Under the pieces are notes generated by a model. The model was not told the DNA's origin, did not search any database, and saw nothing but the letters and a program-made list of their open reading frames with translations. From positions 2,604,001-2,668,000 of the forward strand of contig NZ_CP014306.1 of the NCBI RefSeq assembly GCF_001557535.2: 64,000 bases of DNA, written 5' to 3'. A program made the translations under genes and the position numbers. The first letter of the stretch is position 1; each line of letters begins with the position of its first letter. This DNA comes from Burkholderia sp. PAMC 26561. GTDB taxonomy: Bacteria; Pseudomonadota; Gammaproteobacteria; Burkholderiales; Burkholderiaceae. This document shows positions 11,456 to 21,984 of the stretch, piece after piece.

Positions 11456-13561
11456 TCAGAAGCTTTCGTCTGCGCCGAGGTAACGCCATTGTCCCGGCGG
11501 CAGCGCACCCAGGGTCACGTGGCCCATCCGGATTCGCTTCAGCCCAACCACTTCCAGGCCGACCAACTCGCACATCCGGCGAATCTGGCGCTTTTTGCCT
11601 TCGCGCAACACGAAGCGCAGTTGCTCTCCGTTTTGCCAGCTAACCTGGGCGGTCTTGAGCGGCACGTCGTCAAGTGCGAGGCCGTGGCGCAAGAGCGCGA
11701 GGCTTTCCGGTGGGAAGTGCGATTCGATATCGAGTTCATGCTCGCCGAATTTCACGCGCACGAGATATTCCTTGTCGACATCCGAATGTCCGCCGATCAA
11801 CTGCTTCGCCACGCGGCCATCCTGCGTGAGCACGAGCAGACCTGTCGAGTCAATATCCAGACGTCCCGCAGGCGCCAGCGTGCGCAGATGCGTGGGTGAA
11901 AAGCGGATGCCGGATTGGTCATCGGCCCAATGGTTCGAAGGGTTGACCAGCGTGACCGCCGGCTGATACCCGTCTTCCGCCTGACCCGAAACATAGCCGA
12001 CCGGCTTGTGGATCAGGATCGTCACCTGTTGCATTTGTGCGGCATGCGCGGCCTGAGCGATCTCGATGTTCTGATCGGGACGGATCTTGGTGCCAAGCGT
12101 ATCGATGACCACGCCGTCTACCAGCACCCAGCCTTTTTCGATCCACTCATCGGCTTCCCGGCGCGAACAGAGGCCGAGTTCCGACATCACTTTCGACAAA
12201 CGCACGAGCCCGTCTTCACCTTCGCGCGCGATGCGGGCCGGTGAGGGCGGCGCGTCTGCATCGCGGGGTTTAGAGGGTTTGGCCGCTGGTTTGCGTGGGG
12301 GCTTGCGCTCGTCACCGAAGCGTTCCGGCGATGCCTCGCGTTTTGCGTAGGGACGATCGCCTGGCGGACGCTGGCGATCGAAGGAGGCCGGACGCGGGCT
12401 GCCATCGTGCGCGTGGTTGCGCTCGCGGCGAGGTGCGCCGGTGTCACTGAACGACGGGCGCGGCGCGCGATCGCTTGCCGGGCCGCGGGAATCTTCACGG
12501 GGCTTGAACGGGCGGCCTTCGCCGTCACCGGTCGGGCGATCGCCGCGCGGCGCGGCGCGGTCGTTGAACGACGGGCGGGGCGTACGATCGCTGCTTGCGC
12601 CACGGGGCGCGTCGTCACGCGGGCTGAAGGGACGGCGTTCACCGTTCCCCGTAGGACGGTCACCGCGCGGAGCGCCGCGATCGCCAAATGACGGACGTGG
12701 TCCACGATCACCGCGGGGTGCATCCCCACGCGGCGGGAACGGACGACGTTCGCCATCGCCCGAAGGACGGTCGCCACGTGGTGCGCCACGATCTCCAAAC
12801 GAAGGACGTGGTCCACGATCACCACGAGGTGCATCGCCGCGCGGCACAAACGGACGGCGTTCGCCATCGCCCGAAGGACGGTCACCACGCGGAGCGCCGC
12901 GATCGCCGAATGACGGACGTGGTCCACGATCACCGCGGGGTGCATCGCCACGCGGCGCAAACGGACGGCGTTCGCCATCGCCTGAAGGACGGTCACCACG
13001 CGGTGCGCCACGATCCCCAAACGAAGGGCGTGGGCCGCGATCGCCACGCGGTGCATCGCCACGAGGTGGGAACGGACGACGTTCGCCATCGCCCGAAGGA
13101 CGGTCGCCACTTGGTGCGCCACGATCGCCGAATGACGGACGTGGTCCACGATCACCGCGGGGTGCATCGCCACGCGGCGCGAACGGACGGCGTTCGCCAT
13201 CGCCTGAAGGACGGTCACCACGCGGTGCGCCACGGTCCCCAAACGAAGGACGCGGCCCGCGATCGCCACGCGGTGCATCGCCACGCGGCGGGAACGGACG
13301 ACGCTCGCCATCGCCCGAAGGACGGTCACCACGCGGTGCGCCACGATCCCCAAACGAAGGTCTAGGCCCGCGTTCGCCACGAGGTGCATCGCCACGCGGA
13401 GTAGCCGGGCGATCTCCCGCCTGATCGACCCTTACCGGCCGATCTCCAGCCGGCCCCTCTGTCCGAGGCGGTTTTTTCCGTCCGGCAACGCTGCCGGTAC
13501 GAACGGGGGAACGCGCCGGCGATGCCGGTCGCGGATGTTTCGCTGTCAGTTTGACGCGCAT
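11456..13561 (-). CDS. RsuA-family 23S rRNA pseudouridine synthase with long tandem-repeat N-terminal extension
   Basis: A 701-residue protein. Only the C-terminal third is enzymatic: an S4 RNA-binding domain (about 452-500) and a pseudouridine synthase domain with GRLDIDSTGLL (catalytic Asp569), KEYLV and GKKRQIRRM. The segment HKPVGYVSGQ looks closer to RluF-type than to RluB-type proteins, so the exact rRNA target is unsettled. Residues 55-313 are seven near-identical 37-residue units rich in Arg, Gly, Asp and Pro, followed by two degenerate units to about 382. This highly basic, disordered region probably binds RNA or ribosomes. The start codon is six bases after the glnD stop, suggesting coupled translation. 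Confidence 0.88.
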   Translation of the reverse strand: MRVKLTAKHPRPASPARSPVRTGSVAGRKKPPRTEGPAGDRPVRVDQAGDRPATPRGDAPRGERGPRPSFGDRGAPRGDRPSGDGERRPFPPRGDAPRGDRGPRPSFGDRGAPRGDRPSGDGERRPFAPRGDAPRGDRGPRPSFGDRGAPSGDRPSGDGERRPFPPRGDAPRGDRGPRPSFGDRGAPRGDRPSGDGERRPFAPRGDAPRGDRGPRPSFGDRGAPRGDRPSGDGERRPFVPRGDAPRGDRGPRPSFGDRGAPRGDRPSGDGERRPFPPRGDAPRGDRGPRPSFGDRGAPRGDRPTGNGERRPFSPRDDAPRGASSDRTPRPSFNDRAAPRGDRPTGDGEGRPFKPREDSRGPASDRAPRPSFSDTGAPRRERNHAHDGSPRPASFDRQRPPGDRPYAKREASPERFGDERKPPRKPAAKPSKPRDADAPPSPARIAREGEDGLVRLSKVMSELGLCSRREADEWIEKGWVLVDGVVIDTLGTKIRPDQNIEIAQAAHAAQMQQVTILIHKPVGYVSGQAEDGYQPAVTLVNPSNHWADDQSGIRFSPTHLRTLAPAGRLDIDSTGLLVLTQDGRVAKQLIGGHSDVDKEYLVRVKFGEHELDIESHFPPESLALLRHGLALDDVPLKTAQVSWQNGEQLRFVLREGKKRQIRRMCELVGLEVVGLKRIRMGHVTLGALPPGQWRYLGADESF
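12623..13399 (-). repeat. 111-bp coding tandem repeat, seven copies
   Basis: Seven consecutive 111-bp units encode 37 residues each (consensus PRGDAPRGDRG, PRPSFGDRGAP, RGDRPSGDGERRPF plus one variable residue P/A/V/S). Landmarks recur exactly every 111 bases, for example near 12690, 12801, 12912, 13023, 13134, 13245 and 13356. Alternate copies share variants (ATGACGGACG against ACGAAGGACG on the plus strand), so there is a 222-bp higher-order unit. Because 111 is a multiple of three, open frames also appear on the opposite strand; these are shadows. Confidence 0.95.
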
Positions 13562-13567
13562 AGATTC

Positions 13568-16153
13568 TCAGGCTGCGATCGCGCGCAGCAGCTCGGTTTC
13601 GACCTGGATTTGCGTCCGGTTGTCGGATAGGGTTTTGCCGTCGAGCAGGAACACGTCTTCCACACGTTCGCCAAGCGTGTTGATCCGCGCCGCATGGACG
13701 CCGATCCGGTGCTGGGCGAGAACCCGCGCGATCGAATAAAGGAGGCCCTGCCGGTCGTTGGCCGACACGGACAGGATGTAATACTGACCACGTTCGTCGG
13801 GACGCAAATCCACGCGCGGTGTGATCGGGAAAGTGCGCACCAGCCGGGAAACCCGTCCCTTCGACGGTTCCGGCAAGATGCCCTCGGCGGTGAGCAACAT
13901 GCTCAACTGCTGTTCGACGAGGTTGGCAATGTCGCGATAATGCCCGTCATGGTCCGGATGCGCGACCAGAAAATTGTCGAGCGCATAACCGTGGCGGGTC
14001 GTTGTAATGCGTGCATCGAGGACGGACAGGCCGTTTTTGTCGAAATAAGCGCAGATGCCGGCAAACAGGTCCGGCCGGTCCTTCACGTACACGAGCACTT
14101 GAAGCGCCGCGCCGATCGGCGATGGGCGCGCCCGCACGATCGGCTTTTCACTCTCGACGTGCTTGTAAAGCACGCGGGTCTGCCAGGCGATATCGGCAGC
14201 GTCATGGCGCAGGAAATAGCCGACATCCAGCTTGTCCCACAACGCTTTTTCAGCGTTCTCCGGCACCGTTTCAAGGCGCAGCAGCGCAAGCGCGTCTTCC
14301 TGGCGCGACTTGAGTTCCGAGTGCGCGTGCATTTCGGCGCCGCCAAGCACGGCACGGGTGGCCCGGTACAGATCCTCGAGCAGCTTGCCTTTCCATGCGT
14401 TCCAGACCTTGGGGCTCGTGCCGCGGATATCGGCGACGGTCAGCAAATACAGCGCGCTCAGCCGGCGCTCGGTCTGCACCATCGATGCAAACCGCTTGAT
14501 GACTTCCGGATCGCTCGTGTCCTGCTTCTGCGCGACCTGGCTCATGGTCAGGTGCTGTTCGACGAGCCATACGACCAGGTCGCTGTCGTCGGCATTCATG
14601 TTGTGGTCGCGGCAAAAACGCCGGGCATCGACCATGCCGAGCGTGGAGTGATCGCCGCCGCGGCCCTTCGCAATGTCATGGAACAGCGCCGCCACGTAGA
14701 GCACCCACGAGCGTTCGAAATTGCCCATCAACTGCGTGCAGAACGGATACTCGTGCGCGTGTTCGGCCATCGCGAAACGGCGGATATTGCGCAACACCAT
14801 CAGGATGTGCTGGTCGACGGTGTAGACGTGATACAGGTCATGCTGCATCTGCCCGACAATGCGCCGGAAATTCAGCAGATATCGGCCGAGCACGCTTGTC
14901 TGGTTCATCAGCCTGAGCGCGTGCGTGATGCCTTCGGGCGCCTGCAGGATCGCCATGAACAGGCGCCGGTTTTCCGGGTCGCGGCGCCAGTCGCGGTCCA
15001 TCAGGTCGCGTGCGTTGTAGATCGCGCGCAACGTCCTCGCCGATAACCCCTTCACCCCGCGCGTTTGCTCATACAGCAGGAAGGCTTCGAGAATAGCGTT
15101 CGGCTGACGCTCGAAGACATCGTCGCTGGCAATTTCGAGCATTCCCTGCTTCTCGACGAAGCGCTCGTTCAACACGCGCGTCACGCCGCTCGTCGATGGA
15201 AACAGTTGCGCTTCCACGTTCTGGATCAGGATGGTTGCGAGCTGCGTCACGGCTTTCGCGGCCCAGTAATAGCGGCGCATGAGCTGTTCGCTGGCGCGTT
15301 TGGACGATGTCGCCTTGTAACCCAGGCTTTCCGCGAGCGCGGTTTGCAGATCGAATACGAGAATGTCCTGCCGGCGCTTCGCAATCACGTGCAACCGCGC
15401 TCGCAGCGTCTTCAGGAAACCTTCGTTGCGCCTGAGCTCACTCGCTTCACGCTCGGTGATGAGCCCGCGTGAATCGAGTTCGCGCCAACTGCTGCCAAAA
15501 CCCGCCGCACGCGAAATCCACAGGATCAGTTGCAGGTCTCGCAAGCCGCCGGGGCTTTCCTTGATGTTCGGCTCGAGGCTATACGGCGTGTCCTGGTATT
15601 TTGCGTGGCGCTGGCGCATTTCCAGCACCTTCGCCTGGAAAAACGCACGCGGATCGAGCGTCTGCTGGTAGCGCGCTTCGAAGGCATCGACCAGTTTCTC
15701 GTTGCCCACGATCCGGCGCGCTTCGAGCAGCGACGTCCGGATGGTGATGTCGTTGCTCGCTTCGTGGATGCACTGCGACACCGAGCGCACGCTGCTGCCA
15801 ATCTCGAGCCCGAGATCCCACGCCATGCCGATCAGCTTTTCGATACGTGCACCAAGCGTTTCCACCTGATCGGGCGTTTCGTGATCGGGCAGCAGGACGA
15901 GGATATCGATGTCCGAATACGGCGCGAGCTCGCCGCGCCCGTAACCGCCGACCGCCAGCAACGCCGCCGATGCCGGCATCTCGCACGCGTCCCACGCGCC
16001 CTTGAGGGCGTCGTCGGTGGCGCGGGCGAGGGCATGCATCAGGCCATCGACATTGGTCGCGCTCTTGAAGCGCTCGAGCAGCGCGGCTTTCGCTGTCTTG
16101 TACGAGGCTTTCAGCGAATCGGCAATAGGCGGGGCGTCGGCAGGTACGCTCAT
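13568..16153 (-). CDS. glnD: Bifunctional [protein-PII] uridylyltransferase/uridylyl-removing enzyme
   Basis: An 861-residue nitrogen-status sensor that uridylylates PII when glutamine is low and removes UMP when glutamine is high. The nucleotidyltransferase motif [16 protein letters not shown] (residues 69-84) carries the metal-binding Asp81 and Asp83. The HD hydrolase motif [15 protein letters not shown] lies near residue 490. Two C-terminal ACT domains (about 690 and 800 onward), containing [11 protein letters not shown] and [11 protein letters not shown], bind glutamine. Length and domain order are standard. It follows map, 136 bases away, on the same strand. Confidence 0.97.
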   Translation of the reverse strand: MSVPADAPPIADSLKASYKTAKAALLERFKSATNVDGLMHALARATDDALKGAWDACEMPASAALLAVGGYGRGELAPYSDIDILVLLPDHETPDQVETLGARIEKLIGMAWDLGLEIGSSVRSVSQCIHEASNDITIRTSLLEARRIVGNEKLVDAFEARYQQTLDPRAFFQAKVLEMRQRHAKYQDTPYSLEPNIKESPGGLRDLQLILWISRAAGFGSSWRELDSRGLITEREASELRRNEGFLKTLRARLHVIAKRRQDILVFDLQTALAESLGYKATSSKRASEQLMRRYYWAAKAVTQLATILIQNVEAQLFPSTSGVTRVLNERFVEKQGMLEIASDDVFERQPNAILEAFLLYEQTRGVKGLSARTLRAIYNARDLMDRDWRRDPENRRLFMAILQAPEGITHALRLMNQTSVLGRYLLNFRRIVGQMQHDLYHVYTVDQHILMVLRNIRRFAMAEHAHEYPFCTQLMGNFERSWVLYVAALFHDIAKGRGGDHSTLGMVDARRFCRDHNMNADDSDLVVWLVEQHLTMSQVAQKQDTSDPEVIKRFASMVQTERRLSALYLLTVADIRGTSPKVWNAWKGKLLEDLYRATRAVLGGAEMHAHSELKSRQEDALALLRLETVPENAEKALWDKLDVGYFLRHDAADIAWQTRVLYKHVESEKPIVRARPSPIGAALQVLVYVKDRPDLFAGICAYFDKNGLSVLDARITTTRHGYALDNFLVAHPDHDGHYRDIANLVEQQLSMLLTAEGILPEPSKGRVSRLVRTFPITPRVDLRPDERGQYYILSVSANDRQGLLYSIARVLAQHRIGVHAARINTLGERVEDVFLLDGKTLSDNRTQIQVETELLRAIAA

Positions 16154-16289
16154 GGGCAGGCGGATCGTGAGGTCAGTGGAAGAACGTTATATTCGACGAA
16201 ACGCTGCGCTCGCCGTCTTTCAATGCGCCGGGCCGTGCCCCGAGCAGTTGCGCGAGATACCGGGTCTCTCGCGGGGTGCTTCCGATCAA

Positions 16290-17099
16290 TCAAGCCGTCG
16301 CGGCGATCAGCTCGGAAGGTGCCTGCGTTCCGGCCGACACGGTCAGCACTTCATAACCCGTCGGCGTCACCAGCACTGTATGCTCCCATTGCGCCGACAA
16401 GCTGCGGTCGCGGGTCTTCACGGTCCACTGATCAGGCATGGTGCGGATATCGCGGCGACCGGCGTTGATCATGGGTTCAACGGTAAAGATCATCCCGGCC
16501 TGCAGTTCGATGCCCGTACCCGGGCGGCCGTAATGCAGCACTTGCGGGTCTTCGTGGAACACCTTGCCCACGCCGTGACCGCAATATTCGCGCACCACGC
16601 TGTAACCTTGTGCTTCGGCATGTTTCTGGATGGCGTAGCCGATATCGCCCAGATGCGCGCCCGCCTTGATCTGGTCGATGCCAAGCCACATGCAGTCGAA
16701 CGTGGTCTGCACCAGCCGCCTGGCCAGGATGGAACCTTCGCCGACCAGGAACATGCGGCTGGTATCGCCGAAATAACCGTCCTTGATCACCGTGATGTCG
16801 ATATTCAGCGCGTCGCCGTTCTTCAACGCCTTGTCGCCGGGAATGCCGTGGCAGATCACGTCGTTGACGGAAATGCAGGTGGCCTTGGGGTAGGGCGGAT
16901 AGCCCGGCGGCTGGTAATTCAGGGGCGCGGGCACGGTGCCCTGTTCCTTCGCCATGTATTCGTGGCAAAGGCGGTCCAGTTCGCCGGTCGTTACGCCCGC
17001 GACAATGTGGGGCGTGATGAAATCGAGTACCTCGCTCGCGAGCCGGCAGGCGATGCGCATTTGCGCAATATCGTGATCGTTTTTCAGCGTGATGGACAT
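16290..17099 (-). CDS. map: Methionine aminopeptidase, type I
   Basis: A 269-residue cytoplasmic dinuclear metallopeptidase that removes the initiator methionine after deformylation. The metal ligands of the pita-bread fold are present in NIDITVIKDGYFGDTSRMF (two Asp), EYCGHGVGKVFHEDP (His), FTVEPMIN (Glu) and the late SAQWEHTVLV (Glu). It is divergent from rpsB, an arrangement shared with many proteobacteria. Confidence 0.97.
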   Translation of the reverse strand: MSITLKNDHDIAQMRIACRLASEVLDFITPHIVAGVTTGELDRLCHEYMAKEQGTVPAPLNYQPPGYPPYPKATCISVNDVICHGIPGDKALKNGDALNIDITVIKDGYFGDTSRMFLVGEGSILARRLVQTTFDCMWLGIDQIKAGAHLGDIGYAIQKHAEAQGYSVVREYCGHGVGKVFHEDPQVLHYGRPGTGIELQAGMIFTVEPMINAGRRDIRTMPDQWTVKTRDRSLSAQWEHTVLVTPTGYEVLTVSAGTQAPSELIAATA

Positions 17100-17285
17100 G
17101 ACTTGTATCGAAAATGCGTGTTAGCGGCTTGAAACGCCAATCGCGCATTATCGCACCTTAGGCGGCACGCCGCAGTGGAAAACCGGTGAGGTTTGCGCCA
17201 AAAGCGCCGCCCGGCGCGGCACCGGCGGCTTTGGCGCACCCGGAAAACGCAGTTCGGAACGACTCCTTGCGGATCGTCAGGCAGC

Positions 17286-17315
17286 TTGAAACGCGACATT
17301 GGTGCGTGATATACT
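17286..17315 (+). promoter_or_regulatory. Sigma-70 promoter of the rpsB operon
   Basis: TTGAAA at 17286-17291 and TATACT at 17310-17315, separated by 18 bases. Both hexamers match the consensus in five of six positions. Transcription would begin near 17322, leaving a leader of about 210 bases before rpsB. Confidence 0.75.
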
Positions 17316-17321
17316 CGCTGG

Positions 17322-17532
17322 CTAAGTCTGCATCCACTTTGCAATCGTCTTTTCAATGCCTTTTTCCAGAAACCCCGGTTTCCGGGCAAGCCGGCGAAAA
17401 GCCCATCAAGAAGAGATCGGACTTGAATCGCAAGCCGGCGCACCCAGGGTGTCCGACGCCTCGAAAAGCTAAGAAACACGAGGCGCCCGATGCGGCAGCC
17501 GGCTTAAGACCCAACCCTCGCGGAGAACTCTC
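17322..17532 (+). promoter_or_regulatory. rpsB: Long rpsB leader, possible S2 autoregulatory RNA
   Basis: The inferred 5' leader from the promoter above to the rpsB ATG. In E. coli, S2 represses its own rpsB-tsf mRNA through the leader. The length here and the small G+C-rich stems allow similar control, but I cannot match a specific consensus. A GGAG ribosome-binding site lies eight bases upstream of the start codon. Confidence 0.35.
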
Positions 17533-18285
17533 ATGGCAGTAACAATGCGTCAAATGCTGGAAGCCGGTGTCCACTTCGGTCACCAAACGCGCTTCTGGAA
17601 TCCGAAGATGGCTCCGTTCATTTTCGGTCATCGCAACAAGATTCACATTATCAACCTCGAAAAAACGCTGCCGATGTACAACGACGCGCTGAAGTACGTG
17701 CGTCAACTGGCAGCAAATCGCGGCACGATCCTGTTCGTCGGCACGAAGCGTCAGTCGCGTGACACGGTGGCAGAAGAGGCGCAACGCGCCGGCATGCCGT
17801 TCGTGAACGCACGCTGGCTCGGCGGCATGCTGACCAACTTCAAGACGCTGAAGGTATCGATCAAGCGCCTGAAGGACATGGAAGCAGCGCTGGAAGCCGG
17901 TGAAACGGAACGCATGAGCAAGAAGGAAGCGCTCCTGTTCGAACGCGAAATGGCCAAGCTGGTGAAGTCGATTGGCGGCGTGAAGGACATGGGCGGCATT
18001 CCGGACGCAATTTTCGTGGTTGACGTGGGTTACCACAAGATTGCCGTGACCGAAGCCAAGAAGCTTGGCATTCCGGTTATCGCGGTGGTCGACACGAACC
18101 ACTCGCCGGAAGGCATCGACTACGTGATCCCGGGTAACGACGACGCCAGCAAGGCTGTCGCGCTGTACACGCAAGGCGTGGCCGACGCGATCCTGGAAGG
18201 CCGTTCGAGCGCGGTGAACGAAGTGGTGCAGGCAGTTCGCAGCGGCGAAGGCGACGAGTTCGTTGAAGTCAACGCAGAAGCGTAA
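17533..18285 (+). CDS. rpsB: 30S ribosomal protein S2
   Basis: A 250-residue small-subunit protein needed for S1 binding and for 30S function. Family blocks are seen in order: [18 protein letters not shown] near the N-terminus, [23 protein letters not shown] (about 95-106), and [33 protein letters not shown]. Length is standard. It heads the operon with tsf, pyrH and frr. Confidence 0.98.
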   Translation: MAVTMRQMLEAGVHFGHQTRFWNPKMAPFIFGHRNKIHIINLEKTLPMYNDALKYVRQLAANRGTILFVGTKRQSRDTVAEEAQRAGMPFVNARWLGGMLTNFKTLKVSIKRLKDMEAALEAGETERMSKKEALLFEREMAKLVKSIGGVKDMGGIPDAIFVVDVGYHKIAVTEAKKLGIPVIAVVDTNHSPEGIDYVIPGNDDASKAVALYTQGVADAILEGRSSAVNEVVQAVRSGEGDEFVEVNAEA

Positions 18286-18323
18286 TTTGCAAAAGATGAC
18301 GCCGATATGATGTATCCGGCTAG

Positions 18324-18355
18324 AAAGGGGGCTTTGCGAAAGGCCCCCTTTTTTT
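18324..18355 (+). terminator. Intrinsic terminator between rpsB and tsf
   Basis: AAAGGGGGC pairs with GCCCCCTTT across a ten-base loop and is followed by a T-run. It sits 38 bases after the rpsB stop within an otherwise co-directional operon, so it probably attenuates rather than fully ends transcription, as is known for rpsB-tsf in E. coli. Confidence 0.85.
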
Positions 18356-18540
18356 AGCCAGGCTCGTTTGGCCAGCCTCAGTAAGCGCTGAGCAACACGC
18401 AGGTCATCGAATAGTGTTGAAGTAACAAGCAGTACCCCATTCTGGCCGCGGGTGATTTTCGCCGGCGGCGCGTGTCAATAGTGCGATTCACGTGCCTTAA
18501 AGCTAAGGCTAAGGCACGGCACAGACTCAAGGAGCAAATG

Positions 18541-19422
18541 ATGGCGGCAATTACCGCAAGCATGGTGGCAGAACTGCGCGCAAAGACCGACGCGCCCATG
18601 ATGGAATGCAAGAAGGCGCTGACCGAAGCCGATGGCGACATGGACCGCGCTGAAGAACTGCTGCGCGTGAAGCTCGGCAACAAGGCGAGCAAGGCTGCAT
18701 CGCGCGTGACGGCTGAAGGCATCGTCTCGGCGCATATCGCCGACGGCGTGGGCGTTCTGGTCGAACTGAACTGCGAAACCGACTTCGTTGCCAAGAACGA
18801 CGACTTCCTGGCGTTCGGCAAGACGGTCGCAGAACTGATCGCGAAGAACCATCCGGCTGATGTGGCGGCCCTCTCGGCGCTGCCGCTGGAAAGCTCGACG
18901 GTTGATGCAGTGCGCCTCGCACTGATCGGCAAGATCGGTGAAAACGTCTCGGTGCGCCGTTTCGTGCGTTTTGAATCCGCCAACAAGCTCGCTTCGTACC
19001 TTCACGGTACGCGCATTGGCGTGCTGGTCGAATTCACGGGCGCGGACGAGCAGGTCGGCAAGGATGTCGCCATGCACGTTGCAGCAATGAAGCCGGTTTC
19101 GCTGTCGTCGAACGACGTGCCGGCGGAATTGATCGCGAAGGAACGCAGCATCGCTGAGCAAAAGGCTGCTGAATCGGGCAAGCCGGCTGAAATCGTCGCG
19201 AAGATGGTCGACGGCAGCGTGCAGAAATACCTGAAGGAGGTGTCGCTGCTGAACCAGACGTTCGTCAAGAACGACAAGCAGACGATCGAGCAGATGCTGA
19301 AAGCGGCAGGCGCATCAGTGCAGAAGTTTGCGCTGTTCGTGGTCGGCGAGGGCATCGAAAAGCGTACGGACGACTTCGCTGCCGAAGTGGCTGCCCAGGT
19401 CGCCGCTGCCAAGCAAGGCTGA
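18541..19422 (+). CDS. tsf: Elongation factor Ts
   Basis: A 293-residue guanine nucleotide exchange factor for EF-Tu. Two adjacent ATGs (18538 and 18541) are possible. The second is six bases from the AAGGAG ribosome-binding site at 18529-18534 and gives [20 protein letters not shown], so I prefer it. The EF-Ts signatures [16 protein letters not shown] and [13 protein letters not shown] are near residues 10-26 and 77-90. The longer upstream in-frame extension is not family-like. Confidence 0.97.
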   Translation: MAAITASMVAELRAKTDAPMMECKKALTEADGDMDRAEELLRVKLGNKASKAASRVTAEGIVSAHIADGVGVLVELNCETDFVAKNDDFLAFGKTVAELIAKNHPADVAALSALPLESSTVDAVRLALIGKIGENVSVRRFVRFESANKLASYLHGTRIGVLVEFTGADEQVGKDVAMHVAAMKPVSLSSNDVPAELIAKERSIAEQKAAESGKPAEIVAKMVDGSVQKYLKEVSLLNQTFVKNDKQTIEQMLKAAGASVQKFALFVVGEGIEKRTDDFAAEVAAQVAAAKQG

Positions 19423-19754
19423 GAAGCAGGTCCTCGCATGACGTTTCAAGCGGTGGCGGGTGTTCGCAACTGACGCTCAGCCGGCCCGTCCAACCGGGCC
19501 GCTCGACCGATGCACAGCTCGCCGCCGTGTTGTCACAGTTTCAAAAAGCAGTCGGATGCGGGTCTGGCGTTCCCATCGAGGAACGCTCGTTCCGTACCCT
19601 CATAGCGGCCAAAACCGCGCCGGATGGGCAAACCGGGGTCAACTCGTTATGCCGCCGCGGCTTGCCCAATATGGGATGCTTGCCGTAAATATCGTTTCAC
19701 CCCTACAGTTCTACGTTGTTGCACTCCCTCTCGGCGCGAAACCGGAAATCTCAT
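19423..19754 (+). other. Intergenic region tsf-pyrH
   Basis: About 330 bases with no supported gene. A possible promoter is TTGCCG (19680-19685) and TACAGT (19704-19709), 18 bases apart, about 45 bases before pyrH. Otherwise nothing recognisable. pyrH may have its own transcript as well as read-through from tsf. Confidence 0.4.
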
Positions 19755-20468
19755 ATGCCCACAGCCTACAAACGCGTACTCCTCAAACTCTCCGGCGAAG
19801 CACTCATGGGCGACGATGCCTTCGGCATCAATCGCGCAACAATCGAAAGGATGGTGGCAGATGTTGCGGAAGTGGTGCGCATGGGCACGCAACTCGCGGT
19901 CGTGATCGGTGGCGGTAATATCTTCCGCGGTGTGGCGGGCGGCGCGGCCGGCATGGACCGTGCAACAGCCGATTACATGGGCATGCTTGCCACCATGATG
20001 AACGCGCTGGCCTTGCAGGACGCCATGCGCCATGCCGGTATCGAAGCGCGCGTGCAGTCCGCGCTGCGCATGGACCAGGTGGTCGAGCCGTACATTCGCC
20101 CGCGCGCGATTCGTCAGCTCGAAGAAGGAAAAGTGGTTATTTTCGCGGCCGGCACGGGTAACCCGTTCTTCACGACTGATACCGCTGCTGCCCTGCGCGG
20201 TGCGGAAGTCGGCGCGGAAGTCGTGCTCAAGGCGACCAAAGTGGACGGTGTATATTCCGCCGATCCCAAGAAAGATGCGAGCGCTACGCGTTACAGCACG
20301 ATCAGCTTCGACGAAGCGATTGGCAAGAACCTGCAGGTGATGGACGCGACGGCGTTTGCGCTGTGCCGCGACCAGAAGCTGCCGATCCGGGTGTTTTCGA
20401 TCAATAAACCGGGGGCGCTAAAGCGCATCATCCAGGGCGACGACGAAGGTACGCTCGTCCACGTGTAA
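19755..20468 (+). CDS. pyrH: Uridylate kinase (UMP kinase)
   Basis: A 237-residue hexameric bacterial UMP kinase of the amino acid kinase fold, which phosphorylates UMP to UDP. The start at 19755 gives [20 protein letters not shown], the family N-terminus. The motifs [10 protein letters not shown] and the substrate loop [17 protein letters not shown] are present, as is [15 protein letters not shown]. An upstream in-frame start at 19716 would add 13 unrelated residues and is rejected. Confidence 0.97.
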   Translation: MPTAYKRVLLKLSGEALMGDDAFGINRATIERMVADVAEVVRMGTQLAVVIGGGNIFRGVAGGAAGMDRATADYMGMLATMMNALALQDAMRHAGIEARVQSALRMDQVVEPYIRPRAIRQLEEGKVVIFAAGTGNPFFTTDTAAALRGAEVGAEVVLKATKVDGVYSADPKKDASATRYSTISFDEAIGKNLQVMDATAFALCRDQKLPIRVFSINKPGALKRIIQGDDEGTLVHV

Positions 20469-20576
20469 ACTCTCGCAGTAAGTAACGAAAGCAGGCTTGA
20501 GGCCGAGTGCGGGTTCGTTGGGACCGGCGCCCCCCATGCCTGCACTGCGTGTAACAAAGCAAGTACGGAGGCTGAA

Positions 20577-21137
20577 ATGAGTGTGGCTGACATTAGAAAG
20601 AGCGTCGACCAGAAGATGCAGAAGTCGATCGAAGCGTTCAAGAACGATCTCGCCAAGATTCGCACGGGTCGCGCCCATACGGGTTTGCTCGACCATATCC
20701 AGGTGGATTACTACGGCTCGAGCGTACCTATCTCGCAAGTCGCGAACATGACGCTGATCGACGCGCGCACGATCGGCGTGCAGGCGTGGGAAAAGAAGAT
20801 GGTGCCGGTGGTGGAAAAGGCGATCCGCGATTCGGATCTCGGCCTGAACCCGTCGAACCAGGGCGACCAGATCCGAGTGCCAATGCCCGCGCTGACGGAA
20901 GAACGCCGCCGCGAACTGACGAAAGTGGTGAAAAGCGAAGGCGAAAACGCCAAGATCGCGATTCGCAACCTGCGTCGCGACGCGAACGAGCAACTGAAGA
21001 AGCTTGTGAAGGACAAGGAAATCTCCGAGGACGACGAGCGTCGTGCAAGCGATGACGTCCAGAAATTAACTGACAAAAACGTCGCGGAAATCGACAAGCT
21101 GGTGGTGTCGAAAGAAGCCGAAATCATGACGGTTTGA
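20577..21137 (+). CDS. frr: Ribosome recycling factor
   Basis: A 186-residue factor that splits post-termination ribosomes together with EF-G. The protein has the three-helix bundle sequence pattern with [37 protein letters not shown] and [25 protein letters not shown]. Length is normal. A GGAGG ribosome-binding site lies nine bases upstream. It follows pyrH by 108 bases in the rpsB operon. Confidence 0.98.
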   Translation: MSVADIRKSVDQKMQKSIEAFKNDLAKIRTGRAHTGLLDHIQVDYYGSSVPISQVANMTLIDARTIGVQAWEKKMVPVVEKAIRDSDLGLNPSNQGDQIRVPMPALTEERRRELTKVVKSEGENAKIAIRNLRRDANEQLKKLVKDKEISEDDERRASDDVQKLTDKNVAEIDKLVVSKEAEIMTV

Positions 21138-21201
21138 GGCCGATCACGGTCTCTTGCGTCGTGCCGGCGCGTCACTCTGTCGATACTAAGATTCAGCGGC
21201 C

Positions 21202-21984
21202 ATGACCTATACCAGCTCTACCGTTCGCGTGCCCGATGTCGCGGCTGTCCCGCGTCATATCGCGATCATCATGGACGGCAATGGCCGTTGGGCAACGCAG
21301 CGGCGCCTGCCGCGCGTAGCGGGCCACACGCGCGGCGTCGATGCCGTGCGGGCAACGGTCGAAAGCTGTGCGCGCCAGGGCGTCCAGTTCGTGACGTTGT
21401 TTGCCTTCAGTTCCGAAAACTGGCGGCGTCCAACTGACGAAGTCTCGTTCCTCATGCGCCTGTTCGTCACGGCGCTCGAGCGGGAAGTCGGCAAGCTGCA
21501 CGCAAACGGCATCCGTTTGCGGGTGGTGGGCGACACGTCCATGTTCGACGATCGCATCCGCGCGCTGATCCAGCGTGCCGAAACCAAGACGGCGCGCAAC
21601 ACGCGCCTGACGCTGACCATTGCGGCGAATTACGGTGGCCGCTGGGACATCATGCAGGCCGCCAGGAAGCTCGCCGAGCAGTCGGTGGAAGAAGGCCGCG
21701 TCGTTCCCGTCGACGAAGCGTCGTTCGAGCAGCATCTGGCCATGGCTTATGCGCCCGAGCCGGATCTCTTCATCCGCACGGGCGGGGAGCAGCGCATCAG
21801 CAACTTCCTGCTGTGGCAACTGGCCTACACCGAGTTCTATTTCACCGATACCTATTGGCCCGACTTCGACGCCGAGGCGCTCGCACGGGCGCTCGAGTCG
21901 TATGGCGAACGCGAACGCCGCTTCGGCCGCACCAGCGCGCAACTCGAACCGCAATCGCAGAAGGCCGATACCCTTTCATGCTAA
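21202..21984 (+). CDS. uppS: Isoprenyl transferase (undecaprenyl diphosphate synthase)
   Basis: A 260-residue cis-prenyltransferase that makes the C55 lipid carrier for peptidoglycan and O-antigen. The signature [13 protein letters not shown] with the catalytic Asp lies near residues 20-32, followed by [23 protein letters not shown], and [20 protein letters not shown]. The last codons overlap the start of cdsA by seven bases. Confidence 0.97.
   Translation: MTYTSSTVRVPDVAAVPRHIAIIMDGNGRWATQRRLPRVAGHTRGVDAVRATVESCARQGVQFVTLFAFSSENWRRPTDEVSFLMRLFVTALEREVGKLHANGIRLRVVGDTSMFDDRIRALIQRAETKTARNTRLTLTIAANYGGRWDIMQAARKLAEQSVEEGRVVPVDEASFEQHLAMAYAPEPDLFIRTGGEQRISNFLLWQLAYTEFYFTDTYWPDFDAEALARALESYGERERRFGRTSAQLEPQSQKADTLSC

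Larger units (their letters stand above)
17100..17532. other. Divergent map-rpsB control region
   Basis: About 430 bases without a gene. It contains a strong plus-strand sigma-70 promoter (17286-17315), and then roughly 210 bases of rpsB leader. Near the left side a minus-strand GATAAT may serve map, but I find no matching -35. Short hairpins such as CCCGG-TTT-CCGGG around 17373 lie in the leader. Confidence 0.6.

Noticed and set aside
12187..13424. Long open frames on both strands and in other phases across the 111-bp repeat
   Set aside because: The repeat unit is a multiple of three and free of stops in several phases, so any frame stays open. Only the minus-strand phase joins an S4 and a pseudouridine synthase domain.
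20160..20195. GTAACC within pyrH
   Set aside because: No CGAA follows 16 bases later, and it is inside a coding region.
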